A stretch of 64,000 nt of DNA from Sulfurihydrogenibium azorense Az-Fu1 (GTDB taxonomy: Bacteria; Aquificota; Aquificia; Aquificales; Hydrogenothermaceae). Position 1 is the first letter of the stretch. Every line of letters begins with the position of its first letter. Made by a program: the position numbers and the translations under genes. The notes beneath the pieces are model-generated. The model made no database searches, had not been told where the DNA came from, and saw only the letters and a program-made list of their open reading frames with translations. Below, piece after piece: positions 17,189 through 25,510 of this stretch. The stretch lies in contig NC_012438.1 of assembly GCF_000021545.1 (NCBI RefSeq), forward strand, positions 372,001 through 436,000. The letters are read 5' to 3'.

Positions 17189-18457
17189 ATGAAAAAATTT
17201 TTAGTTTTACTTTTACTATTTATTTTTAAATTCTCATTTGCTGAAGTCTTTGTTGGTAAGTGGAACGATGCTATAACTCCTACCACAGTTGATTATGTAA
17301 AAAGGTTAGTGGAGAAGGCAGAAAGAGAAAATGGAAAAGCAGTTATACTTATGCTTGATACACCGGGTGGTTTAGACACTTCAATGAGAGAGATAATAAA
17401 GATAATACAAAACACGTCAATACCTTTTGTTGTTTTTGTATATCCACCAGGGTCAAGAGCTGCGTCAGCAGGTGCTATAATCACAGTATCAGCTGATATT
17501 GCAGCTATGGCTCCTTCTACTAACATAGGCTCTGCTTCTCCTGTTTCTATGGAAGGTAGAGATATTGAAGAGACGATGAAGAAAAAAGTAGTAAACGATA
17601 TGGTTGCGTTTGTGAGTGCCATTGCAAAGGAAAAAGGTAGAAACAGTGAAATAATACAAAAGATGATAACAGAAAGTGTAAACCTTCCATCCGACGAAGC
17701 TGTTAATAAAAAGGTTGTTGATTTAGTGGCAAAAGATTTAAACGATTTGATAGATAAGATAAATGGTAAAAAGATTGTTAAAAACAATAGAGAGATAATT
17801 TTAAACCTAAAAGGTGATAAGATTGTATTTGTAGAAAAAAGTTTTAAAGAAGAGCTTTTATCTTTTCTATCTAACCCAACGGTTGCTTACTTTCTTTTGA
17901 TGATTGGATTTTACGGAATATTTTTTGAACTTTACAATCCGGGAAGTATAATCCCCGGAACGGTTGGTTTAATATCTCTGGCTTTGGCTTTGTACTCCTT
18001 AAACATCTTGTCTGTAAACTGGCTTGGAGTTGTGCTTATAGGTTTAGGTATACTATTCTTTATTTTAGAGGCTATAACACCGTTGTTTGGTGGACTTGCT
18101 TTAGCCGGAACTATCTCAATACTTCTTGGGTCCATAATCTTACTTCCTTCTGATTCGCCTTACGGTGACCTTTCTTTATCTGTTATAATACCTGTTGTTT
18201 TATTTAGTGCTGTATTCTTCTTTATTGTTAGTTATCTATCCTTAAAAGTTCACAAAGAAAAGCCTAAAACAGGTATAGAAGCCATGGTAGGAGATATAGC
18301 TGAAGTTGTAAGTGATATTGATAAGAAAGGTGGTAAAGTGATGTATCACGGAGAACTTTGGAACGCTTACTCGGATAAGTTTATACCAGCAGGTAGTAAA
18401 GTTAAGATAGTTGAAGTTAATGGATTAAAGTTAAAAGTAGAGGAAGTTAAAGAGTGA
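17189..18457 (+). CDS. nfeD: NfeD/ClpP-class membrane serine protease
   Basis: The 422-residue protein begins with a signal peptide (residues 1-19, ending FSFA). A ClpP-like protease domain follows, with LDTPGGLDTSM and the nucleophile region SRAASAGAIITVSADIAAM near residues 95-113. Four or five membrane segments lie around residues 230-360, and the last ~60 residues form a NfeD OB-fold. Such proteins act in membrane quality control with stomatin partners; none is adjacent. This full copy is intact, but its 3' half is repeated at 18913-19412. A TATAAT at 17152-17157 may be its -10 box. Confidence 0.93.
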   Translation: MKKFLVLLLLFIFKFSFAEVFVGKWNDAITPTTVDYVKRLVEKAERENGKAVILMLDTPGGLDTSMREIIKIIQNTSIPFVVFVYPPGSRAASAGAIITVSADIAAMAPSTNIGSASPVSMEGRDIEETMKKKVVNDMVAFVSAIAKEKGRNSEIIQKMITESVNLPSDEAVNKKVVDLVAKDLNDLIDKINGKKIVKNNREIILNLKGDKIVFVEKSFKEELLSFLSNPTVAYFLLMIGFYGIFFELYNPGSIIPGTVGLISLALALYSLNILSVNWLGVVLIGLGILFFILEAITPLFGGLALAGTISILLGSIILLPSDSPYGDLSLSVIIPVVLFSAVFFFIVSYLSLKVHKEKPKTGIEAMVGDIAEVVSDIDKKGGKVMYHGELWNAYSDKFIPAGSKVKIVEVNGLKLKVEEVKE

Positions 18458-18927
18458 AGATAAGACCACTACCTGATGAAGTTGTAAATAAAATAGCAGC
18501 TGGTGAAGTTGTAGAAAGACCGTCTTCCGTATTAAAAGAACTTATAGAAAACTCCCTTGATACATCTGCATCTTTGATAGAAGTTTCTATAGAAAAAGCT
18601 GGTAAAAGACTTATATCTGTGTTTGACAACGGGGAAGGTATTGAAAAACAAGACCTTATCAACGCAGTAAAAAGACATTACACAAGTAAGATAAAAGCTT
18701 TAGAAGACTTATACAGTATTATCACTTACGGTTTTAGGGGAGAGGCTCTATCAAGTATATCTTCTGTAAGTAGGCTTACAATAACTTCAAGGACTAAAAA
18801 CGACTTACACGGCAGTCAATTATCTTTAGAAGGTGGTAAAATTCTGTCTTTCTCAGAAGTTGGTTGTCCTGTAGGGACAAAAGTAGAAGTTAAAGACCTT
18901 TTCTTTAACGTTGAACGGTTGGTTTAA
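18454..18927 (+). pseudogene. mutL: mutL 5' fragment in the first duplicate unit
   Basis: The first 153 codons equal those of the full mutL at 19409, including the GHKL motifs [20 protein letters not shown] and [11 protein letters not shown]. The frame then crosses the duplication junction at 18913 into nfeD sequence read in the wrong frame and stops after five residues. It lacks the transducer and C-terminal domains and cannot be a functional MutL. It is a by-product of the tandem duplication or an assembly artefact. Confidence 0.9.
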
Positions 18928-19412
18928 TATCTCTGGCTTTGGCTTTGTACTCCTTAAACATCTTGTCTGTAAACTGGCTTGGAGTTGTGCTTATAGGTTT
19001 AGGTATACTATTCTTTATTTTAGAGGCTATAACACCGTTGTTTGGTGGACTTGCTTTAGCCGGAACTATCTCAATACTTCTTGGGTCCATAATCTTACTT
19101 CCTTCTGATTCGCCTTACGGTGACCTTTCTTTATCTGTTATAATACCTGTTGTTTTATTTAGTGCTGTATTCTTCTTTATTGTTAGTTATCTATCCTTAA
19201 AAGTTCACAAAGAAAAGCCTAAAACAGGTATAGAAGCCATGGTAGGAGATATAGCTGAAGTTGTAAGTGATATTGATAAGAAAGGTGGTAAAGTGATGTA
19301 TCACGGAGAACTTTGGAACGCTTACTCGGATAAGTTTATACCAGCAGGTAGTAAAGTTAAGATAGTTGAAGTTAATGGATTAAAGTTAAAAGTAGAGGAA
19401 GTTAAAGAGTGA
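18913..19412 (+). pseudogene. nfeD: nfeD 3' fragment in the second duplicate unit
   Basis: This repeats the last ~165 codons of nfeD: the second half of the membrane region and the C-terminal OB-fold, ending [13 protein letters not shown]. An open frame exists from ATG 18939 (157 residues) but has no upstream protease domain or ribosome-binding site of its own. Its stop overlaps the GTG start of the full mutL, as in the first copy. Confidence 0.9.
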
Positions 19413-20962
19413 AGATAAGACCACTACCTGATGAAGTTGTAAATAAAATAGCAGCTGGTGAAGTTGTAGAAAGACCGTCTTCCGTATTAAAAGAACTTAT
19501 AGAAAACTCCCTTGATACATCTGCATCTTTGATAGAAGTTTCTATAGAAAAAGCTGGTAAAAGACTTATATCTGTGTTTGACAACGGGGAAGGTATTGAA
19601 AAACAAGACCTTATCAACGCAGTAAAAAGACATTACACAAGTAAGATAAAAGCTTTAGAAGACTTATACAGTATTATCACTTACGGTTTTAGGGGAGAGG
19701 CTCTATCAAGTATATCTTCTGTAAGTAGGCTTACAATAACTTCAAGGACTAAAAACGACTTACACGGCAGTCAATTATCTTTAGAAGGTGGTAAAATTCT
19801 GTCTTTCTCAGAAGTTGGTTGTCCTGTAGGGACAAAAGTAGAAGTTAAAGACCTTTTCTTTAACGTTCTTGCAAGGGAAAAATTTTTAAAATCTGAAAAC
19901 ACAGAAAACATCCATAATGTCTCTGTCTTTTTAAACTACGCCATTGCAAACCCTGATAAACACTTTAAACTATCTATAGACTCAAAACAGGTTTACAATC
20001 TCTATCCTTCCTCTTTAAAAGAAAGGTTAACGCTTATCTACGGTAAAGATTTTGTTGAAAATTTAAAGTATGTAGAGTATGAAAACTATTTAGGTAAAGT
20101 TTATGGATTTGTCAGTTTAGATTCAGTTAAAAATAAAAAAAGCCATATATTTATCAACAAAAGACCTGTCAAAAGTCCTTTTATTAGTTCTATAATGAAG
20201 AAGAAAATTGGAGATAACTTTTTTATCTTATTTTTTGACCTACCACCTTACTTTGTAGATGTAAATGTTCATCCTGCAAAGATAGAAGTTAAGTTCCAAA
20301 AAGAGAAAGTGATAGTTGATATGATTGAGTCTTTACTAAAAGATAACCTAAATGAGTTTAAAGCTTTTACCGTTTCATACCAAGAGTTAAAACAGCCAAA
20401 GTCAACATACCAAACAAAAGAAGGAAAGTTTGAGATAATCGGCCAGATTGAAGACACATTTATAGTGGCTTACAGTGATTCTTACGTTTACTTTATTGAC
20501 CAGCATGTAGCAAACGAGAGAGTTATGTATGAAATTATACTTTCACAGCTTAAAGAAAGTAAGAAAATCCCATCTCAAAGATTACTATCTCCTTTTAAGT
20601 TAGATTTATCTCCTAAACAGGAGTTTATACTAAAAGAGATTAATGATACATTAGAGACCTTAGGCTTTAAAGTGGAAAATAACTACTTAATATCAATACC
20701 TTACAATATGCAGATTTCAAAAGCAGTAGAAACACTGTATGAAATAGTAGAAAGTTATCCTGATATTACCCATGAAAAAGTAGCCTCTTCACTGTCCTGT
20801 AGAATGTCAATTACAGCTGGAGATAGACTTACATTAGAAAAAGCTCAGGAACTTATAAAAAACTGGATAAAGACAGAAAATCCAAATGTTTGCCCCCACG
20901 GAAGACCGATTTATTATAAAATATCTATAGATGAAATAAAAAAAGCGGTAGGTAGAAAGTGA
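19409..20962 (+). CDS. mutL: DNA mismatch repair protein MutL
   Basis: The full 517-residue MutL starts at GTG 19409, overlapping the nfeD-type stop. The N-terminal GHKL ATPase has [29 protein letters not shown] and [10 protein letters not shown] near residue 285. The C-terminal endonuclease domain has [12 protein letters not shown] (a variant of DQHA-x2-E-x4-E) and CPHGRP, so this is a nicking-type MutL as in bacteria without MutH. pyrF overlaps by 4 bp. The first third is duplicated upstream. Confidence 0.96.
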   Translation: MKIRPLPDEVVNKIAAGEVVERPSSVLKELIENSLDTSASLIEVSIEKAGKRLISVFDNGEGIEKQDLINAVKRHYTSKIKALEDLYSIITYGFRGEALSSISSVSRLTITSRTKNDLHGSQLSLEGGKILSFSEVGCPVGTKVEVKDLFFNVLAREKFLKSENTENIHNVSVFLNYAIANPDKHFKLSIDSKQVYNLYPSSLKERLTLIYGKDFVENLKYVEYENYLGKVYGFVSLDSVKNKKSHIFINKRPVKSPFISSIMKKKIGDNFFILFFDLPPYFVDVNVHPAKIEVKFQKEKVIVDMIESLLKDNLNEFKAFTVSYQELKQPKSTYQTKEGKFEIIGQIEDTFIVAYSDSYVYFIDQHVANERVMYEIILSQLKESKKIPSQRLLSPFKLDLSPKQEFILKEINDTLETLGFKVENNYLISIPYNMQISKAVETLYEIVESYPDITHEKVASSLSCRMSITAGDRLTLEKAQELIKNWIKTENPNVCPHGRPIYYKISIDEIKKAVGRK

Positions 20963-21645
20963 ATATAGCTTTAGCCTTAGACGTAGAACACGATAAGCAA
21001 GCTTACAAAATACTTGACGAAATTCAAGAGAAGATAATAGTAAAAGTAGGTTATGCACTTTTTATAAGGTACGGTAAAGAGTTAGTTAAAAACATAAAAT
21101 ATAGAGGTTTTGAGCTTTTTTTAGACCTAAAGCTCCATGATATACCAAACACAGTTTACAACGGTGTAAAAGCAGCTGTAGAAGTAGGAGCTGACTATCT
21201 AACCATCCATACCTTAGGTGGTAGAGATATGATTGAAAAAGCTGTAGAGGGAAAAGATGGTTCAAATCTAAAACTCTTAGGAGTAACTATTCTAACAAGC
21301 CATTCTCAAGATTATGTAAACTACATAAAAAGTCAGTACTCACTACAAGATTTAGCTTTAAACCTTGCAAAGGAAGGGATTTTAAACGGCTTAGATGGTA
21401 TAGTTTGCTCTTCCCATGAAGTAAAATACTTAAAATTAAACATAGATAAACCGTTTTTAGCAGTAGTCCCTGGTATAAGATTAACAACGGAGAAAACTGA
21501 TGATCAAACAAGGATAGCCACTCCAAAAGAAGCTGTCTTAAATGGAGCTGACATTTTAGTAATAGGAAGACCTATCTTACAGTCTCAAGATAAAAATCAA
21601 ACAATAAAAAAAATCAAGGAAATGATAGATGAAGCAAGGGCTTAG
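20959..21645 (+). CDS. pyrF: Orotidine 5'-phosphate decarboxylase
   Basis: The 228-residue TIM barrel makes UMP from OMP. The catalytic motif [11 protein letters not shown] is near residues 53-63. The phosphate-binding end has VVPGIRL near residue 170 and [13 protein letters not shown] near residue 200. GTG at 20959 overlaps the stop of mutL, and the 3' end overlaps rpoN by 17 bp, so nfeD-mutL-pyrF-rpoN reads as one operon. Confidence 0.96.
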   Translation: MNIALALDVEHDKQAYKILDEIQEKIIVKVGYALFIRYGKELVKNIKYRGFELFLDLKLHDIPNTVYNGVKAAVEVGADYLTIHTLGGRDMIEKAVEGKDGSNLKLLGVTILTSHSQDYVNYIKSQYSLQDLALNLAKEGILNGLDGIVCSSHEVKYLKLNIDKPFLAVVPGIRLTTEKTDDQTRIATPKEAVLNGADILVIGRPILQSQDKNQTIKKIKEMIDEARA

Positions 21646-21931
21646 TCTTAAGCTTCAAAATAAGTTAAAGTTAACTCTATCTTTAAAACAGCAGCTGAAT
21701 ATTATAACCCTACCAAAAAGTGAGTTAATCCAAGAGATAAATAGAGAGTTAGAGGAAAACCCTTTTTTGGAAGAGATATCTCACATCCAACCTGATTTAA
21801 ATTTAGAAAAGGTAGAATTCGGCTCCTACTACGAAGAAGATGAGGAGAAAGACCCTTTTTATAAACTAACCTATAAACCTTCTTTATACGACATTTTACA
21901 AACACAGATAGAGTTGCAAGAAGGACTGTAA
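21629..21931 (+). pseudogene. rpoN: rpoN 5' fragment (sigma-54 region I)
   Basis: The ATG start gives the glutamine- and leucine-rich activator-interacting region of sigma-54: LKLTLSLKQQLNIITLPKSE, then REL-EENPFLEE. An acidic linker and SLYDILQTQIEL, the start of the core-binding region, follow. The frame ends at 21931. The rest of the core-binding region and the DNA-binding domain are missing, apart from the last ~25 codons, which follow at once in another frame. The location just before hpf is the classic rpoN-hpf order. Confidence 0.9.
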
Positions 21932-21987
21932 CAAAGTATAGAGAAGAGATGAATATACCTGACTCAAGAAAAAGAAAAAAAAATTAA
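21913..21987 (+). pseudogene. rpoN: rpoN 3' fragment (RpoN box)
   Basis: Read from 21913, this frame gives VARRTVTKYREEMNIPDS and then RKRKKN before a stop. ARRTVxKYRE is the RpoN box, the -24 element recognition helix and the hallmark of sigma-54. It is shifted by one frame from the 5' fragment. Restoring 955 bases at the junction makes a single 437-residue protein, within the normal sigma-54 range of about 400-480. Confidence 0.9.
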
Positions 21988-21997
21988 GGAGGAAAAC

Positions 21998-22561
21998 ATG
22001 CAAGTAGAACACGTGGGAAAAAACATTGAGCTAACAGATTTTATTAAAGCTTATACAGAACATAAGCTTGAGAGGTTAAAAAACTATTTAAAAGATTTAG
22101 ACACTTCAGAAGACTCTGTTAGAGTTAGGGTTGTTTACGATTTTGAAAAACGCAGACATAGAAACAGAGTAGATATTGACATTTACTTTAACACTCCAGG
22201 TGGTGGTGTAATACACGCTTGGGAAGAAAGTAACGACCTTTACTCTGCTATTGACTTTGTTATAGATGAAGTTGAGAGACAACTTATTAGGTTAAAAAGT
22301 AGAAGGATAGAAGAAAAAAGAAGACAGGCAAAGTTAGAATCTTTAAAAGAACATTCAGTAACCACTCCTTCAATAGAAAGACCGTTAATAACCCTTGAGC
22401 CTTTACCATCCGAAAAGCCTATGAGTGTAGAAGATGCAAGGTTATTGTTGGAAGAGACAGGGGCGTTTTTCTTACCGTTTATAAACTCTGAGACAGGACA
22501 GGTTAATGTTATATACAGAAAAAAAGCAGGGAATTACGGTTTAATTGCTCCTAACGTTTAA
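21998..22561 (+). CDS. hpf: Ribosome hibernation promoting factor, long form
   Basis: The 187-residue protein has an N-terminal S30AE domain (about residues 1-100) and the C-terminal dimerisation domain of long HPF, with MSVEDARLLLEETGAFFLPF and NVIYRKKAGNYGLIAP. Long HPF dimerises 70S ribosomes into inactive 100S particles. ATG follows TAAGGAGG. It comes 10 bp after the rpoN remnant, a widespread gene order. An own promoter is not obvious. Confidence 0.95.
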   Translation: MQVEHVGKNIELTDFIKAYTEHKLERLKNYLKDLDTSEDSVRVRVVYDFEKRRHRNRVDIDIYFNTPGGGVIHAWEESNDLYSAIDFVIDEVERQLIRLKSRRIEEKRRQAKLESLKEHSVTTPSIERPLITLEPLPSEKPMSVEDARLLLEETGAFFLPFINSETGQVNVIYRKKAGNYGLIAPNV

Positions 22562-22562
22562 C

Positions 22563-22591
22563 TTTACACAGATATAAATTTTTGATATAAT
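22563..22591 (+). promoter_or_regulatory. Promoter of the rplM-rpsI operon
   Basis: A -35 TTTACA (22563-22568) and a perfect -10 TATAAT (22586-22591) are 17 bases apart and begin just after the hpf stop. The rplM start is 36 bases past the -10 box, leaving room for a short leader with the GAGAGGAG ribosome-binding site. Confidence 0.8.
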
Positions 22592-22626
22592 ACTGTTTTG
22601 AATTTTTTAAAGAGAGGAGTGGAAGA

Positions 22627-23079
22627 ATGAAGACATTCTATCTTCGTAAAGAAGATGTTAAAAGAGACTGGTACATAATAGACGCTAAAGGAAAAAATTT
22701 AGGAAGACTTGCGTCTTTGATAGCAAACGTTTTAAGAGGAAAACATAAGCCTTACTTTCAACCAGATGTAGACTGTGGAGATTACGTAATTGTGTTAAAC
22801 GCAGACAAATTTACCGTAACTGGTAAAAAGTTAACTGATAAAGAGTACAAATTCCACACAAACACTCCCGGTGGATTAAAAGTTAGAAGCCTCCAATGGA
22901 TGATAGAAAACAGACCAACAAGAGCTTTAGAATTGGCTGTAGAAAGAATGCTTCCTAAAAACAAACTCCAAAAAAGATACATGAAAAGGTTAAAACTTTA
23001 CACAGGAGAAGAGCATAATCATACAGCTCAAAATCCAAAATCTTTAGAAGAGTTAGCAAAACTCTGGAAAGTATTTTAA
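22627..23079 (+). CDS. rplM: 50S ribosomal protein L13 (uL13)
   Basis: The 150-residue L13 has WYIIDAKGKNLGRLASLIAN at the start and LRGKHKPYFQPDVDCGDYV, followed by AVERMLPKNKLQKRYMKRL. The family length is about 142-150. It binds 23S rRNA early in 50S assembly. rpsI follows 9 bp later, the universal rplM-rpsI pair. Confidence 0.98.
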   Translation: MKTFYLRKEDVKRDWYIIDAKGKNLGRLASLIANVLRGKHKPYFQPDVDCGDYVIVLNADKFTVTGKKLTDKEYKFHTNTPGGLKVRSLQWMIENRPTRALELAVERMLPKNKLQKRYMKRLKLYTGEEHNHTAQNPKSLEELAKLWKVF

Positions 23080-23088
23080 GGAGGTATT

Positions 23089-23517
23089 ATGGAAAAAACA
23101 GTAAAAATAGACCCTAAAAACTCATTCTATGGAACAGGAAGAAGAAAAGAAGCAATTGCAAGAGTTTGGATATTTCCAGGTGAAGGTAAAATAAAGGTTA
23201 GAAGCTCTTCTGGAAAAGAATGGGACGCGAAAGATTACTTTGAAAGAGATATCTTAATGGCTAAAATAAACCATCCATTTGTAGTTACAGAAACACTTGG
23301 TAAATTTGATGTTTATGCAACTGTTAAAGGAAGTGGAAAACCAGCTCAAGCAGAAGCTGTTATGTATGGAATAGCAAAAGCTTTAGAGTCTTACAATCCA
23401 TCTCTAAGACCAGCTCTAAAGTCTGCAGGATTGATGACAAGAGATGCTAGAGTTAAAGAACGTAAGAAGTACAACCAAATGGGTGCAAGAGCGAAATACA
23501 GATGGTCTAAACGTTAA
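23089..23517 (+). CDS. rpsI: 30S ribosomal protein S9 (uS9)
   Basis: The 142-residue S9 has the family signature FYGTGRRKEAIARVWIFPG and ends in the basic tail KYNQMGARAKYRWSKR, whose last Arg reaches the P-site tRNA. ATG follows AAGGAGG. argC starts 5 bp after the stop, so argC and the heptose kinase gene are probably read from the ribosomal-protein promoter. Confidence 0.98.
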   Translation: MEKTVKIDPKNSFYGTGRRKEAIARVWIFPGEGKIKVRSSSGKEWDAKDYFERDILMAKINHPFVVTETLGKFDVYATVKGSGKPAQAEAVMYGIAKALESYNPSLRPALKSAGLMTRDARVKERKKYNQMGARAKYRWSKR

Positions 23518-23522
23518 TATAA

Positions 23523-24548
23523 ATGTATGTTGCTATAGCAGGAGCATCAGGATACACTGGTGCTGAGCTTTTAAGAATACTGTCAAGATACAAAGATATA
23601 GAAATAAATCAGATAACTTCAAGACAGTATACAGGGAAAACGCTAAAAGATGTTTTCCCTGTTTTTACAAAATCAAAGTATGAAAATCTTACATTTAAAG
23701 AAAATTTAGATTTAAGTATATCAGATATTTACTTTCTCTGTCTGCCTCATGAAGCATCTTTAGAATTAGTAAAACAGCTTTACGATAACGGTAAAATCAT
23801 AATAGATCTGTCAGCTGCCTATAGGATAAAAAAATCTGAAGTTTATAAAGAATATTACGGTTTTGAACATAACTATCCTCATTTGTTAGAAGAAGCTGTT
23901 TATGGACTTCCAGAGATTTATAGAGATAAAATAAAAACTGCAAAAATTGTAGCAAATCCGGGGTGTTATCCTACAGCTACCTTACTGGGTTTGTATCCTC
24001 TTATAAAGAATAATTTACTCAATCAAAACAACTCTGTTATTGTAAACGCTCTATCAGGAATATCTGGAGCTGGAAGACATTTAAAAGAAGACTTTATGTA
24101 CCCAGAAAGTTATTCAAATGTTTACGCCTATAATATTACAAAACACAGACACACTCCAGAAATGGAAGATGTTATAGAAAATGTATCTAAGAAAAAGATT
24201 TCAATAAGATTTACTCCACACATTATTCCTATATCAAGAGGGATGCTATCTACTATAAATGTTTTTATAGAGATATCTAAGAAAGATTTAAAAGAGCTTT
24301 ACTACGATACTTATAAAAATGAATACTTTATAAGACTTCAAGATAGACCATCAAGGGTAAAAGAAGTAATCGGCACAAACTTTTGTGATATTTATGTAGA
24401 TTACGATGAAAAAAATAAAATCGCAGTCATTACTTCTGCCATAGATAACCTATCAAAAGGCGCTTCTTCTCAGGCTGTTCAAAATTTAAATATAATCTTA
24501 AATAAACCAGAAAACTACTGTTTAGAGAATTTACCTTTATTCCCATGA
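23523..24548 (+). CDS. argC: N-acetyl-gamma-glutamyl-phosphate reductase
   Basis: The 341-residue NADP-dependent enzyme reduces N-acetylglutamyl-phosphate in arginine synthesis. It has VAIAGASGYTGAELLRIL at the N-terminus and the catalytic Cys in NPGCYPTATLLGLYPL near residue 150. HIIPISRGMLSTI is near residue 238. The start has no strong ribosome-binding site and sits 5 bp after rpsI, so it may be reached by translational coupling. argJ of the same pathway is at 32.3 kb. Confidence 0.95.
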   Translation: MYVAIAGASGYTGAELLRILSRYKDIEINQITSRQYTGKTLKDVFPVFTKSKYENLTFKENLDLSISDIYFLCLPHEASLELVKQLYDNGKIIIDLSAAYRIKKSEVYKEYYGFEHNYPHLLEEAVYGLPEIYRDKIKTAKIVANPGCYPTATLLGLYPLIKNNLLNQNNSVIVNALSGISGAGRHLKEDFMYPESYSNVYAYNITKHRHTPEMEDVIENVSKKKISIRFTPHIIPISRGMLSTINVFIEISKKDLKELYYDTYKNEYFIRLQDRPSRVKEVIGTNFCDIYVDYDEKNKIAVITSAIDNLSKGASSQAVQNLNIILNKPENYCLENLPLFP

Positions 24549-25510
24549 TAAGTGTACAACGAGCAGAAGAGCTTATCTCAAAATTTAGTAATATAAAGAT
24601 AGCTGTTGTAGGTGATGTTATCCTTGATAAGTATCTATGGGGAGAAGTAGAGAGAATATCTCCTGAAGCTCCGGTTCCAATAGTTGATGTAAAAAGAGAA
24701 ACGTTATCTTTAGGTGGAGCTTCAAACGTCGCTAACAACATAGTAGCTTTAGATGCAACTGCCTATATGGTTGGAATTGTAGGAGATGATGAAAACGGTA
24801 GACTTATAGAAAAACTTATTAAAGAAAAAGGTATACACTCTGTTTTAATCAAAGACAGTTCAAGACCAACAATAGAAAAAACAAGGGTTATAGCAGTCAG
24901 TCAACAACTTTTAAGAATAGATAGAGAAGAAAGAAAGCCATTAGATAGAGAAATAGAAGAAAAGTTATTAGAATCTCTAAAAAGTATTGAAAGTAAAGTA
25001 GATGGCTTTATTGTATCTGATTATGGTAAAGGAGTTGTCACTGAAAAAATAATGAGTTATATAAAATCCACTAACAAACCTGTTTTTGTAGACCCAAAAC
25101 CTTCTAACTTTCACTTATACGAAGAAATTACAATAATGACTCCAAATAAAAAAGAGGCCTACGAAAGTATAAAAGCTGATAAATCAGAAAGTATAGAAGA
25201 AGTAGGAAAAAGGATAATGGAAAGTCTAAGGATAAACCAACTTCTTATAACCCTTGGCAGTGAAGGGATGGTTCTCTTTGAGAGAGGTAAAGTTTTAAAA
25301 ATTCCGGCTAAAGCAAGGAAAGTTTTTGATGTTACAGGAGCTGGCGATACGGTAATTTCTGTTTTAGCTTTATCAAGGTTAGCAAGTGGATCATGGGAAG
25401 AGAGTGCTACTATATCCAATTATGCAGCTGGCTATGTGGTAGGGGAGATTGGAACTGCTACAGTAAATAGAAAAATACTACTTGAAACTATTGAATCTCA
25501 GAGAGATTGA
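24545..25510 (+). CDS. D-glycero-beta-D-manno-heptose-7-phosphate kinase (RfaE1/HldE kinase domain)
   Basis: The 321-residue PfkB/ribokinase-fold kinase has VVGDVILDKYLWGEVERISPE at the N-terminus, then GGASNVANNIVALDA near residue 58. The catalytic anion hole is DVTGAGDTVISVLAL near residue 263. It phosphorylates heptose-7-phosphate in ADP-heptose synthesis. Only the kinase domain is present; the adenylyltransferase domain (RfaE2) of fused HldE is absent, so it is a split-type enzyme. hldD at 9.6 kb belongs to the same pathway. It overlaps argC by 4 bp. Confidence 0.9.
   Translation: MISVQRAEELISKFSNIKIAVVGDVILDKYLWGEVERISPEAPVPIVDVKRETLSLGGASNVANNIVALDATAYMVGIVGDDENGRLIEKLIKEKGIHSVLIKDSSRPTIEKTRVIAVSQQLLRIDREERKPLDREIEEKLLESLKSIESKVDGFIVSDYGKGVVTEKIMSYIKSTNKPVFVDPKPSNFHLYEEITIMTPNKKEAYESIKADKSESIEEVGKRIMESLRINQLLITLGSEGMVLFERGKVLKIPAKARKVFDVTGAGDTVISVLALSRLASGSWEESATISNYAAGYVVGEIGTATVNRKILLETIESQRD

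Larger units (their letters stand above)
17958..19867 (+). repeat. Exact 955-bp tandem duplication across nfeD and mutL
   Basis: Bases 17958-18912 are repeated as 18913-19867 with an offset of 955 and no difference that I could see. The unit runs from the middle of nfeD through its stop into the first ~150 codons of mutL. There is no microhomology at the junction (left flank CCCCG against unit end ACGTT). The flanking order is otherwise normal: one complete nfeD and one complete mutL remain. The junction at 18913 is an exact multiple of 1000 from three other 955-bp events. Confidence 0.95.

Noticed and set aside
17293-17787. A 164-codon frame on the minus strand inside nfeD
   Set aside because: It is antisense to the conserved protease domain and reads as low-complexity hydrophobic sequence.
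18454-19412. Reading the duplicated mutL and nfeD fragments as real separate genes
   Set aside because: They are exact copies of parts of the flanking genes, joined out of frame at a 955-base offset shared with an unrelated duplication.
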